Of a stretch of DNA of 64,000 bases, positions 46,728 through 54,533 are shown in pieces. The DNA comes from Sandaracinaceae bacterium (GTDB lineage: Bacteria > Myxococcota_A > Polyangia > Polyangiales > Sandaracinaceae): positions 1 to 64,000 of the forward strand of contig JACKEC010000014.1 of assembly GCA_020633195.1 (NCBI GenBank), written 5' to 3'. A model generated the notes under the pieces. The model was given only the letters and a program-made list of their open reading frames with translations, did no database searches and was not told the DNA's origin. Made by a program: the position numbers and the translations under genes. The first letter of the stretch is position 1, and each line of letters opens with the position of its first letter.

Positions 46728-47392
46728 GCGACCTCCGGGATTCGCGCGGCGATGGCGCGGAAGAGCAGCTTGGACACGGCCTCGTGGATGCGGTCGAGCG
46801 CGTAAGGGGGCGGACCGTCGCCGACGCGGAGCTGGAAACGGTCCGCGTTCATGCGGATGAAGCTCGCCCCGAACATGCCGGCCCACAGCGCCGCGCCGAC
46901 CTCGTCGGGATCGATGTCGGGCCGGATGGAGCCGTCCTCGATGCCGCGGTGGATCGCGTCGAGGTAGGCGCGCCGCAGGCGCTGGATGCGCTCGCCGTAG
47001 TCGCGCAGGCTCGACCACTCGGGGGCGGGATCGAAGCCGGCGCACATGCTCGCGAACGCGACCCGCATCTGCGCGGCGTGCGCGTGGGTGGTCTCCTGGT
47101 GCGCGTCCACGAGGCGCTGGAGCAGGGTGAGCCCGTCGACGTCGTCGCCGGTCAGCTCCTCGAAGCGGGCGAGCACGGCGTCGAGCGGCCGGTGGGCGAG
47201 GGCGAGGAACAGCTCGTCCTTGCTCGGGAAGTAGAGGTAGACGGTGCCCTTGGAGACGTCGGCGGCCTCCGCCACCTCGTCCATCGTGGCCGCGTGGGCC
47301 CCTTTTTGGCCGAATACAGTGGCCGCGGCCTCGAGGATCGCCTCGCGACGCTCGTGCCTTCGGCGTTCCCTGCGGTTGGCGGCGTTGCCCAC
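46724..47392 (-). CDS. TetR-family regulator of the efflux operon
   Basis: A 222-residue repressor. The DNA-binding helix-turn-helix is at residues about 15-60 (ILEAAATVFGQKGAHAATMD, then EAADVSKGTVYLYFPSKDEL). The larger ligand-binding part is helical. It is the first gene of a four-gene operon (tetR, channel, adaptor, permease) in which every junction is a GTGA overlap. A perfect palindrome 14 bases upstream of its start is the probable operator, so it likely represses its own operon and is released by a pump substrate. Confidence 0.92.
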   Translation of the reverse strand: MGNAANRRERRRHERREAILEAAATVFGQKGAHAATMDEVAEAADVSKGTVYLYFPSKDELFLALAHRPLDAVLARFEELTGDDVDGLTLLQRLVDAHQETTHAHAAQMRVAFASMCAGFDPAPEWSSLRDYGERIQRLRRAYLDAIHRGIEDGSIRPDIDPDEVGAALWAGMFGASFIRMNADRFQLRVGDGPPPYALDRIHEAVSKLLFRAIAARIPEVA

Positions 47393-47405
47393 GAACGGTG
47401 ACTCC

Positions 47406-47424
47406 GTGACTGACGGTCAGTCAC
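47406..47424. promoter_or_regulatory. Probable TetR operator
   Basis: GTGACTGACGGTCAGTCAC is a perfect 9-1-9 palindrome, 14 bases upstream of the tetR-family start. Its length and position are as expected for autoregulation. A further half-site-like TCACTGACT overlaps its right side. Confidence 0.7.
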
Positions 47425-47583
47425 TGACTCGCGGTTAGTAGGGCCTGCACCGTCCCTCCGCAAGCGCATTCTTGGGGTCCCGTCCGCGGGCGGGCAACAC
47501 CTCGCTCGTTAAGAAGTGTTGTCGCTCCCAGGCCGAGAAAAAGTCGAGCGCGACGACCGCGAGTCTGTGACCCTCTGGGGGTC

Positions 47584-48063
47584 ATGAGGCGAACGATTCT
47601 TCCCCTCGCCGCGATGGTCTTGCTGAGCGGCTGCATCGCTGGACAGCTCCCCACCGTTCGGACCGATCAGATCGAGGTCCGTGGGATCGGCCTCGAGGGG
47701 CTGACGCTCGCGGTTCGCCTCGTGATCACCAACGAGCGTCACAGCGACACGATCCACCTCGACGCGCTCCGCGTGCACGTGACCGTGGCGGATCAGGATC
47801 TGGGGGTCGTCGACGTCCCGGAGGCCGTCGATCTGCCGCCGAACGAGCCCGTGATCATCGAGTCCGACGTCTCGGTCCCCGTGACGAGCCTGCCCGACCT
47901 CGCGCTCGCCGCGGCCGGCGGGCCCGTGCCCTACCACCTCGACGGGCGCGCCCACGTGCTCAACATCGGCTGGACCGTCGACTTCGAGTACGACGGGGAC
48001 ATCCCGCAGAACCAGATCATGGGCGCGGCGGTGCCGGCGATCCCGTTCGGGCTCCTGCCCTGA
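47584..48063 (+). CDS. LEA type 2 / WHy-domain lipoprotein
   Basis: A 159-residue lipoprotein with lipobox LLSGC (Cys near residue 17). The rest is one WHy/LEA14-like beta-sandwich: IEVRGIGLEGLTLAVRLVIT followed by N-E-R and LDALRVHVTVADQDLGVVDV. Such proteins are linked to stress and desiccation in several phyla, but their function in the bacterial envelope is unclear. The stop codon abuts the stop of the convergent kinase gene with no spacer. Confidence 0.82.
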   Translation: MRRTILPLAAMVLLSGCIAGQLPTVRTDQIEVRGIGLEGLTLAVRLVITNERHSDTIHLDALRVHVTVADQDLGVVDVPEAVDLPPNEPVIIESDVSVPVTSLPDLALAAAGGPVPYHLDGRAHVLNIGWTVDFEYDGDIPQNQIMGAAVPAIPFGLLP

Positions 48064-49638
48064 TCAGCGGGGCCGACGGGTCCGCGGCGGGTTCGCCGGG
48101 TCGGTGAAGGGATCGATGAGGTCGCTCTCGACCGGCTCGAGGGTGTCGAAGCCGTCGACGTGATCGGAAGGGTCGGTCTCCGTCGGGGTGCCGACGGGGT
48201 CGACCCGATGGGAGCCGCCCCGCTCGCGGTCGAGCCTCAACGTCAGCTCGTCGGCCGTGGTCGCGCCGACCGGCACCGTCCGCTCGCGGTGCCGCGCGAG
48301 CCGGACCGTGTAGGCGATCGGCGCCTCGCCCTCGGCCGGCCGAGGCACGTCGACGGGCGTGTTGCCGATCAGGACGCCGTCGGGCCCGAACACCTCGGCG
48401 CCCTCCGGATCGGTGTGGAGGGTGACGCGGCTCGGAGCGGGCGCGACCTCGAAGCGGTCCAGCAACGGCTCGCGCGGCGGTTCGTCCTCGACCACCTCCG
48501 CGACCTTGGCCGGCGCGTGCTTGGCGGCGACGGCGACGGAGGGCGCGGGCCAGAGGGCGACGCCGGCACCGACGCCGACGGCGATCACGAGCGCCGCGAC
48601 GCCCGCGAGCCGGGCCCACGCGCGCGGCTTCGTCGGGGCCGGCGCGGCGACGGCCGGAGCGGGACGCGCGACGGGGAGCGCCGCGCGAGGCTGGGAGGGC
48701 GTGTTGCGATCGAGCTCGGCGAAGACCGCGCGCGGCGTCTGGTTTCGCTCGAAGGCCTCGAGGTCCGCGCGGAGCGCCGCCATGTTCGTGTAGCGAGCGG
48801 CGGGCTGCTTCGCGAGGCAGCAGAGGATGATCGACTCGAGCCCCGACGGAACCTCGACCGAGAGGCCCAGATCGCGCGGCGGGATCGGCTGCTCGTAGAC
48901 GTGCTTGGTCAGCAGCCCCATGAGGCTGTCGGACTCGAACGGCAGCCGACCGCACGCCATCTCGTAGAGCATCACGCCGAGCGCGTAGACGTCGGTGCGC
49001 GCGTCGACGTCGTAGCCCGCGCACTGCTCGGGCGACATGTAGTGCGGCGTCCCGAACACCTGCCCGGCGACCGTCAGCTTGGTCTCGGTGGTACCCGCCA
49101 TCTTCGCGATGCCGAAGTCGAGGACCTTCACGAACTCGCCGCCGCCGCGGGCGACGAGGTGGACGTTGTCGGGCTTCAGGTCGCGGTGGACGATCCCCGC
49201 CGCGTGGGCGGCGCCGAGCGCGTCGCAGAGCTGCTTCGCGATGTCCACGATCCGCGTCGCCGGCAGCGGCGCGCCGTCGCTGATCACCTTCGCGAGGGAC
49301 GGCCCGTCGAGCATCTCCATCACGAAGTAGGTCGACCCGTCCGCGAGCGTCCCGAAGTCGCTCACGTCGCAGATGTGGGGGCTCCCGATCGCGCTCGCGG
49401 CGCGCGCTTCGCGCTCGAAGCGGGCGAGGATCTGCTCGTCCTTCGAGACGTCGGGCTTGAGCACCTTCACCGCCACGCTCTTGTCGAGGGCGCGGTGGCG
49501 GGCGAGGTAGACCATGCCCATGCCGCCCTGGCCGAGGACCTTCTCGATGAGGTAGCGCCCGTCGATCTCCTCGCCGATGCGCGGATCGACCGCGGGCGGG
49601 GGCGGCGGCACGAGTCGGAGGTGGGCGGTGGCGGTCAC
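48064..49638 (-). CDS. Membrane Ser/Thr protein kinase
   Basis: A 524-residue Hanks-type kinase from a GTG at 49638 (an ATG at 49746 would add 36 residues of poor composition). Kinase motifs (about residues 25-285): GQGGMGMVYLARH, VAVKVLKPD, IVHRDLKPDNVHL, VLDFGIAKMAG and MSPEQCAGY. A Pro/Ala linker precedes a transmembrane helix (LAGVAALVIAVGVGAGVAL, about 350-370). A PEGA-like external part follows (LHTDPEGAEVFGPDGVLIGN). The last 50 residues are Asp/Pro/Thr-rich. The HRDLKPDN loop is canonical, so the kinase should be active. Confidence 0.92.
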   Translation of the reverse strand: MTATAHLRLVPPPPPAVDPRIGEEIDGRYLIEKVLGQGGMGMVYLARHRALDKSVAVKVLKPDVSKDEQILARFEREARAASAIGSPHICDVSDFGTLADGSTYFVMEMLDGPSLAKVISDGAPLPATRIVDIAKQLCDALGAAHAAGIVHRDLKPDNVHLVARGGGEFVKVLDFGIAKMAGTTETKLTVAGQVFGTPHYMSPEQCAGYDVDARTDVYALGVMLYEMACGRLPFESDSLMGLLTKHVYEQPIPPRDLGLSVEVPSGLESIILCCLAKQPAARYTNMAALRADLEAFERNQTPRAVFAELDRNTPSQPRAALPVARPAPAVAAPAPTKPRAWARLAGVAALVIAVGVGAGVALWPAPSVAVAAKHAPAKVAEVVEDEPPREPLLDRFEVAPAPSRVTLHTDPEGAEVFGPDGVLIGNTPVDVPRPAEGEAPIAYTVRLARHRERTVPVGATTADELTLRLDRERGGSHRVDPVGTPTETDPSDHVDGFDTLEPVESDLIDPFTDPANPPRTRRPR

Positions 49639-49690
49639 GCACAGTGAACCCCACGCCGACCCGAGACCTTTGGTCGCTCGTAGTGGCATC

Positions 49691-50173
49691 ATGCGGTGGT
49701 TGCGCCCGCCTGCCCGAGACGCGTCTCCGCGCGCGATCCTCGCCACCCTCGCGCTCGTCGTGTGGGTGGGGGGCTTCGAAGTCGCCCCGGCGCTGCACGT
49801 GGGGATGCACGGGCGGCTCGCCGCTCACGACCACCTCGGCACGGCGAGCCACTCGCACGACGACGACCCCTCGGATCCGCATCGCCTCGACCACGTCGCC
49901 CGCTGGCGGGCGAGCCTGGCCGCGCTCTTCGCCCCCCGGGCTGGCGCCAAGACGCCCTCTGCTCGCGCGCAGAGCGCCCTCCGAGGCCCTCTTCGTCACG
50001 GCCTCCACGCCGCGGCCCATCGCCACGTCGCCGCGCGTCCTCCGGTCGCGGCGTTGCCCCCGCTGCTCCCGGCTCCGCTGGTCGGCGTGGTCCCGCGGCC
50101 CGTCGCGCCCGACGCGATCGCGGAGCTCCCGCCGACGGTCCCCTGCGCGCGCGGCCCGCCCGCGGTCGTCTGA
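49691..50173 (+). CDS. His-rich exported protein
   Basis: A 160-residue protein starting MRWLRPPARDASPRAILATL, with one hydrophobic N-terminal segment (ILATLALVVWVGGFEVAPAL) that serves as signal or anchor. A His/Asp-rich cluster follows (AAHDHLGTASHSHDDDPSDP then HRLDH), as in proteins that bind zinc or other divalent metals. The C-terminal half is Ala/Pro-rich. It lies upstream of a TonB-dependent receptor gene on the same strand (136 bases apart), which suggests a periplasmic metal-handling role. No family was recognised. Confidence 0.6.
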   Translation: MRWLRPPARDASPRAILATLALVVWVGGFEVAPALHVGMHGRLAAHDHLGTASHSHDDDPSDPHRLDHVARWRASLAALFAPRAGAKTPSARAQSALRGPLRHGLHAAAHRHVAARPPVAALPPLLPAPLVGVVPRPVAPDAIAELPPTVPCARGPPAVV

Positions 50174-50309
50174 GGAGAGCCCAGAAACACTGAGCCGCGA
50201 GCCTCCTCCGGGGGCTCCGCCGGACGTCGCCGCTCGCTGGCGACGCGTCGCCGTCGTCGCGCGCCGACGCCACCTCGACGCTCGTTGACTCCTCCACGGA
50301 GCCGATCGC

Positions 50310-52802
50310 ATGACCTCTCTTCGGGCCCGCGCGCTGCGTCGCGTGATGCTCCCGTGTCTCGTCGGCGTCGCCTGGGCGACGCTCCCGTGGGTCGTTCGCG
50401 CGCAAGACGCGGACGCCGGGACGCCCCCGTCCGTCGAGGACGCGGGCGCGCCGGAGCCGCCGCCGGACGCGGGACCACCGGAGCCACCGCCGCAGGCGCC
50501 GGAGCCACCGCCGCAGGCGCCGGAGCCACCGCCGCAGGCGCCGGAGCCACCGCCGCAGGCGCCGGAGACCGATGCGTCCGACTCACCGCCCCCTCCAGAC
50601 CCGCCCGAGCCCGCGAGCGAGGCCGACCCGCCCGAGGCCCCGCCGACTCCCGACCCCGAGCCCCCGGAGCCCGTCGAGGAGCCCGAGGCCTCGATCGACA
50701 TGTCGATGTTCGACGAAGCCGAGGAGCTGGGGGTGACGGCGGTCGTGCCGACCCGGACCCCACCCCCGGTCGCGGCCACGAGCACGCTGTCGATCGAGCC
50801 GGGGCTGCTGCGCGACGTGCCGCGCCGGAGCGCGGACGAGCTGTTGACGCTCGCGCCAGGGGTGCTCACCGCGAACCACGCGGGCGAGGGGCACGCTCCG
50901 ACGCTCTACCTGCGCGGGTTCGACGCGGGCGAGGGCCAGGACGTCGAGCTGCGGGTCGACGGCATCCCGATCAACGAGCCGAGCAACGCGCACGGACACG
51001 GCTACGCGGATCCGCGCTTCGTGATCCCGGAGCTCGTCAGCGGGCTGAACGTGGCGCAGGGACCGTTCGATCCGCGGCAAGGCGACTTCGCGATCGCGGG
51101 GACCGTCGACTACCGGCTCGGGCTCGCGCGGCGCGGCATCCTCCTGCGCGGCGAGTACGGCTCGTTCGACACGCGCCGCCTCGTCCTCGCGTGGGCGCCC
51201 GAGGACGCGGAGCCCGGGACGTTCGTGGGCGTCGAGCTGCGCGACGGGCAGGGCTTCGGGCCGAACCGCGCGCACTTCGGGGCGGCCGCGCTCGGCCGGC
51301 TCGAGCTCGAGGTCGAGCGCGGGCTCAGGGTCAGCCTGCTCGGCGCGGCGCAGAGCGCGCAGTTCGACAGCGCCGGGGTCGTGCGGCGCGACGACATCGA
51401 GCGCGGGACCTTCGCGTGCGGCGACGTCGACCCCACGTTCTGCGTCGCGGATCCGAACCAGGGCGGCTCGGCGAGCCGGTACCTGCTCGCGCTCGGCGTC
51501 GACTGGTCGCGGCCGAACGAGCGCTTCACGACCCGCGCCTGGGGCGGCTTCCGGCAGCTCCGCGTCCGCGAGAACTTCACCGGCCAGCTCCTCGATCCAC
51601 GCGGCGACGGGCTCGACGAGCGCTACGAGGTCGGCACCCTGGGGCTCCAGGGCGCCTACCGCGTCCGCGTGCCCTGGGACGGACGCGATCACCACGTCGA
51701 GCTCGGATGGTTCGGCCGGCACGACACCGGGGAGACCGTCATGCAGCGGATCCGCCGCGAGCGCGGGGTGCCGTACGCGTCGGTCTTCGACGCGGCGCTC
51801 CACGTGACCGACATCGGCGGGTGGCTGATGGGCGACGTCAGCCCCGCCGAGTGGCTTCTCGTGCAAGCCGGCTTGCGGGTCGACGCGTTCCAGTACTCGG
51901 TGACCGACCGCGGCCTGCCGGTCTCGGATCGCGAGGGCCCGCGGCTGCCCGAGGCCTCCACGGACGCGTTCGGGATCGCGTTTCAGCCGCGCGGGAGCGT
52001 CATCGTCCGATTGCACGAGTCGTTGACGTGGACGACGAGCGCCGGCGTCGGCACGCGCTCGAGCGACGCGGTGGCGCTGTCGGAAGGGGAGAGCGCGCCC
52101 TTCGCGAGGGCCGTCGCGCTCGAGTCCGGGCTCGGCCTCGCGCTCGCCGAGGCACGCCGCTACGACGTGACCGCGCGCCTCGGGGTCTTCCACACCTACG
52201 TCGATCGAGAGCTCGTCTTCGATCCCAACCGCGGCCGCAACGTCGCCGCGGGCTCCTCGAACCGATACGGCGCGTTCGCCTACGCCCGGGTCCGCTTCGA
52301 GGAGTGGCTCGACGCGGGCGCGAGCGTGGCGTGGACCGAGGCCAACCTCGCCGCGGACGCGGGCTGGTTCGACCTGACGGCGGGCGCCCGGCTCCCCTAC
52401 GTCCCCCGGGTGATGGGCCGCGTCGACCTCGCGGCTCGCAAGGGGTTCCGGCTCGAGGGTGAGCCCTTCGAGGTCGGCGCCGCCGCCGGGGTCACCTGGC
52501 TCGGCCCGCGCCCGCTGCCGAACGGGGCCGAGGGCGACGGATACGCCGTGATCGACGCGTCCGCGCACGTCGGCTGGCGCTTCGTCGAGCTCGGCCTGCT
52601 GCTCCGCAACCTCCTCGACGCGCGCTACGAGCGGGCGTCGTTCTCGTACGTGTCGAGCTTCGACGCGACGCGCGCCCCGTCGATGACCCCGGCCTCGCAC
52701 TTCGCGGCGGGCGCCCCGTTCTCCTTCTTCCTGACCCTCACCCTCCACCTGACCCCCGTCCGGTGGGTCCGCGGTGACGACGAACCGGAGCACGAACGAT
52801 GA
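50310..52802 (+). CDS. TonB-dependent outer-membrane receptor
   Basis: An 830-residue receptor with a signal peptide cleaved near WVVRA-QD. A Pro-rich periplasmic stretch (about residues 35-130) includes four exact PEPPPQA repeats. The plug domain (about 155-270) reads RSADELLTLAPGVLTANHAG, LYLRGFDAGEGQDVELRVDG and a His-containing loop (NAHGHGYADPR). The beta-barrel fills the rest and ends with aromatic strands (FFLTLTLHLTP). The Pro-rich part may span the periplasm to reach TonB. The substrate is unknown; the gene set suggests a metal or metal complex. Its stop overlaps the next start by 4 bases (ATGA). Confidence 0.88.
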   Translation: MTSLRARALRRVMLPCLVGVAWATLPWVVRAQDADAGTPPSVEDAGAPEPPPDAGPPEPPPQAPEPPPQAPEPPPQAPEPPPQAPETDASDSPPPPDPPEPASEADPPEAPPTPDPEPPEPVEEPEASIDMSMFDEAEELGVTAVVPTRTPPPVAATSTLSIEPGLLRDVPRRSADELLTLAPGVLTANHAGEGHAPTLYLRGFDAGEGQDVELRVDGIPINEPSNAHGHGYADPRFVIPELVSGLNVAQGPFDPRQGDFAIAGTVDYRLGLARRGILLRGEYGSFDTRRLVLAWAPEDAEPGTFVGVELRDGQGFGPNRAHFGAAALGRLELEVERGLRVSLLGAAQSAQFDSAGVVRRDDIERGTFACGDVDPTFCVADPNQGGSASRYLLALGVDWSRPNERFTTRAWGGFRQLRVRENFTGQLLDPRGDGLDERYEVGTLGLQGAYRVRVPWDGRDHHVELGWFGRHDTGETVMQRIRRERGVPYASVFDAALHVTDIGGWLMGDVSPAEWLLVQAGLRVDAFQYSVTDRGLPVSDREGPRLPEASTDAFGIAFQPRGSVIVRLHESLTWTTSAGVGTRSSDAVALSEGESAPFARAVALESGLGLALAEARRYDVTARLGVFHTYVDRELVFDPNRGRNVAAGSSNRYGAFAYARVRFEEWLDAGASVAWTEANLAADAGWFDLTAGARLPYVPRVMGRVDLAARKGFRLEGEPFEVGAAAGVTWLGPRPLPNGAEGDGYAVIDASAHVGWRFVELGLLLRNLLDARYERASFSYVSSFDATRAPSMTPASHFAAGAPFSFFLTLTLHLTPVRWVRGDDEPEHER
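50478..50561 (+). repeat. Four exact tandem copies of a 21-base unit in the TonB receptor gene
   Basis: Unit CCGGAGCCACCGCCGCAGGC plus G, repeated at 50478, 50499, 50520 and 50541. Each copy encodes PEPPPQA. A 21-base period keeps the frame, so copy-number change would vary the length of the periplasmic Pro-rich spacer. Confidence 0.95.
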
Positions 52803-53557
52803 AGAAGCTCACCGGGGCGCTGGCGCTGGCCGCCGCCCTCACCCTCGCCTCGGCGGTGTCCTGCACGGCGACCGCGGGGATCCCGATCGAGCTGCGGCTG
52901 GCGCTGGAGCCGCTGTCGGACGGCGCGGCGACGACGCCGACCGGCTGGAGCGTCGAGCTCACGGAGGCGACGCTCCTCGTGGGGCCGATCTACGCGTACG
53001 CCCCCCTCGAAGAGCCGATGGCGCTCCGGCCGCCGTTCGGCCCCGCGCTCGCGCTCGCGCACGGCGGCTTCGACCCGCTCGACGGCCGGCTGGTGCGCGG
53101 GGAGTACCTCGATCAGCTCGCCTTCGACGCGCTCGGCGGCCGGGTCGACCTGGGCGCGATCGACGGCCTGCTCGGCGAGGTCGACGAGCTCTCGGTGGTG
53201 CTCGACGAGCCGAGGGGCGCGAACACCTCGCCGGACGGACCCACCCACGGCCACCACGCCTGGGTCCGAGGCGTCGCGACGCGCGAGGGCGAGACGGTGA
53301 CCTTCGAGGGCGGCATCGACATCGAGGACGAGGGGCTCCTGCGGCGCGTCGACGGCGTGCCGGTCGAGGGCGGCGCCCTCGCGGACGGCGTCACGCTGGT
53401 CGTGGGCGTCGACCCGTCCCGTTGGCTCTCGGAGGCCAACTTCACGGACCTGACCGGTGGGGTCGAGGTGCTCGGCGAAGACACCCAGCCCCACCGGGCG
53501 TGGCGGCTCGGAGTGCGGAGCGCGGCGGCCTATTCGGCCCGGACGGAGGGACCCTGA
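52799..53557 (+). CDS. Exported protein of the TonB receptor cluster
   Basis: A 252-residue protein with signal peptide MKKLTGALALAAALTLASAV followed by SC, so it may be lipidated. It is beta-rich and acidic, with a His pair in THGHHAWVRG near residue 145. A segment (GWSVELTEATLLVGPIYAYA) resembles the opening strands of small periplasmic metal-binding proteins encoded beside TonB receptors, but I cannot name a family. It overlaps the receptor stop and the next start (TGATG at 53555-53559), so the three are translated together. Confidence 0.7.
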   Translation: MKKLTGALALAAALTLASAVSCTATAGIPIELRLALEPLSDGAATTPTGWSVELTEATLLVGPIYAYAPLEEPMALRPPFGPALALAHGGFDPLDGRLVRGEYLDQLAFDALGGRVDLGAIDGLLGEVDELSVVLDEPRGANTSPDGPTHGHHAWVRGVATREGETVTFEGGIDIEDEGLLRRVDGVPVEGGALADGVTLVVGVDPSRWLSEANFTDLTGGVEVLGEDTQPHRAWRLGVRSAAAYSARTEGP

Positions 53558-54420
53558 TGAAGAAGAAGCTCTGGCTCGGTTGGCTGATGCTCCTCGCTGG
53601 CTGTGGTGGCGAGACGGGGACGCTCGACGTCTCGATCAGCGGAGAGGAGGCGGCGACGATGGGCTACCCGGTCGGTGACATCGGCTTCGTCGACGGCTGG
53701 TCCTTGCAGTTCTCTACGCTCGTCGTGAACGTCGGCGGCTTCGAGCTGCGGGGCGAGGACGGGGAGAGCGTGGCCGCGGACGGCGACGTGATGATCGACC
53801 TGCACCAGGGGGACGCCGTGGTGCACCGCCTGGAGGCGGTCGGGGCGCGGCGCTGGGACGACGTCCGCTACGAGCTGAGACCGGCGACGGGGGGCTCGCG
53901 CGTCGTCGGCGTCGTCGACGAGGCCGTGCGGCGGCGCATGATCGACAGCGGCTGGTCGGTGTACATCGAGGCCACCGCGGAGAAGGGCGGCGTGACTCGC
54001 ACGCTCGCGTGGGGGCTCGATCAGCACGTGCTGAGCCGCGAGTGCGTCGCCGGAGACGGGACCCTCGGCGTGGTCGTCCCCGCGGGCGCCATCGCGGACG
54101 GGCAGATCACCTTTCATTGGGACCACCTCTTCTTCGACTCCCTCGCGCTCGACGACGCCGACATGCGCTTCGACGCGATGAGCGCCGTCGCCGACCCCGA
54201 GGGGGCCGTCACGCTCGAGGCGCTGAACGGGCAGCGGCTCGCGGATCTCCGCGACGCCGACGGTGCGCCGCTCGTCGACGACGAGGGCGCGCCGGTGGTC
54301 TACGACCCGGGCTCGGAGCCGCTGCCCGAGCCGACGCTCCGCTACCACGTGCTCGCCGTGGCCACGACGATCGGCCACTGGAACGGCGAGGGCCACTGCC
54401 ACTACGACGTGGTGCCGTGA
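53557..54420 (+). CDS. Lipoprotein of the TonB receptor cluster
   Basis: A 287-residue lipoprotein with lipobox MLLAGC (Cys near residue 16). It is beta-rich, with GWSLQFSTLVVNVGGFELRG near the start, which recalls the same strand pattern in the preceding protein, so the two may be distant homologues. A conserved-looking aromatic/His tail (TTIGHWNGEGHCHYDVV) could bind metal, as could FHWDHLFFD near residue 190. The exact function is unknown. It is the last gene of the cluster, 9 bases before the tRNA-Val 3' end. Confidence 0.72.
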   Translation: MKKKLWLGWLMLLAGCGGETGTLDVSISGEEAATMGYPVGDIGFVDGWSLQFSTLVVNVGGFELRGEDGESVAADGDVMIDLHQGDAVVHRLEAVGARRWDDVRYELRPATGGSRVVGVVDEAVRRRMIDSGWSVYIEATAEKGGVTRTLAWGLDQHVLSRECVAGDGTLGVVVPAGAIADGQITFHWDHLFFDSLALDDADMRFDAMSAVADPEGAVTLEALNGQRLADLRDADGAPLVDDEGAPVVYDPGSEPLPEPTLRYHVLAVATTIGHWNGEGHCHYDVVP

Positions 54421-54429
54421 GCGCGGCGA

Positions 54430-54502
54430 TGGGCGGAGCCGGGTTCGAACCGACGACCATTGGTGTGTAAAACCAACGCTCTACCGACTGAGCTATCCGC
54501 CC
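54430..54502 (-). tRNA. tRNA-Val (anticodon TAC)
   Basis: A 73-base cloverleaf on the minus strand. The acceptor strands GGGCGGA and TCCGCCC pair fully, the D arm contains TAGCTCAGTCGGTAGAGC, the anticodon stem is TTGGT/ACCAA with loop TTTACAC (anticodon TAC) and the T arm has GGTTCGAACCC. The discriminator is A; CCA is not encoded. Confidence 0.97.
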
Positions 54503-54533
54503 GGGGCGGCAGAGCATGACCCGGAGGCGCCGG

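Noticed and set aside
50478..50561. A CRISPR-like array
   Set aside because: The repeats are directly abutting 21-base units without spacers and encode PEPPPQA in frame in the TonB receptor.
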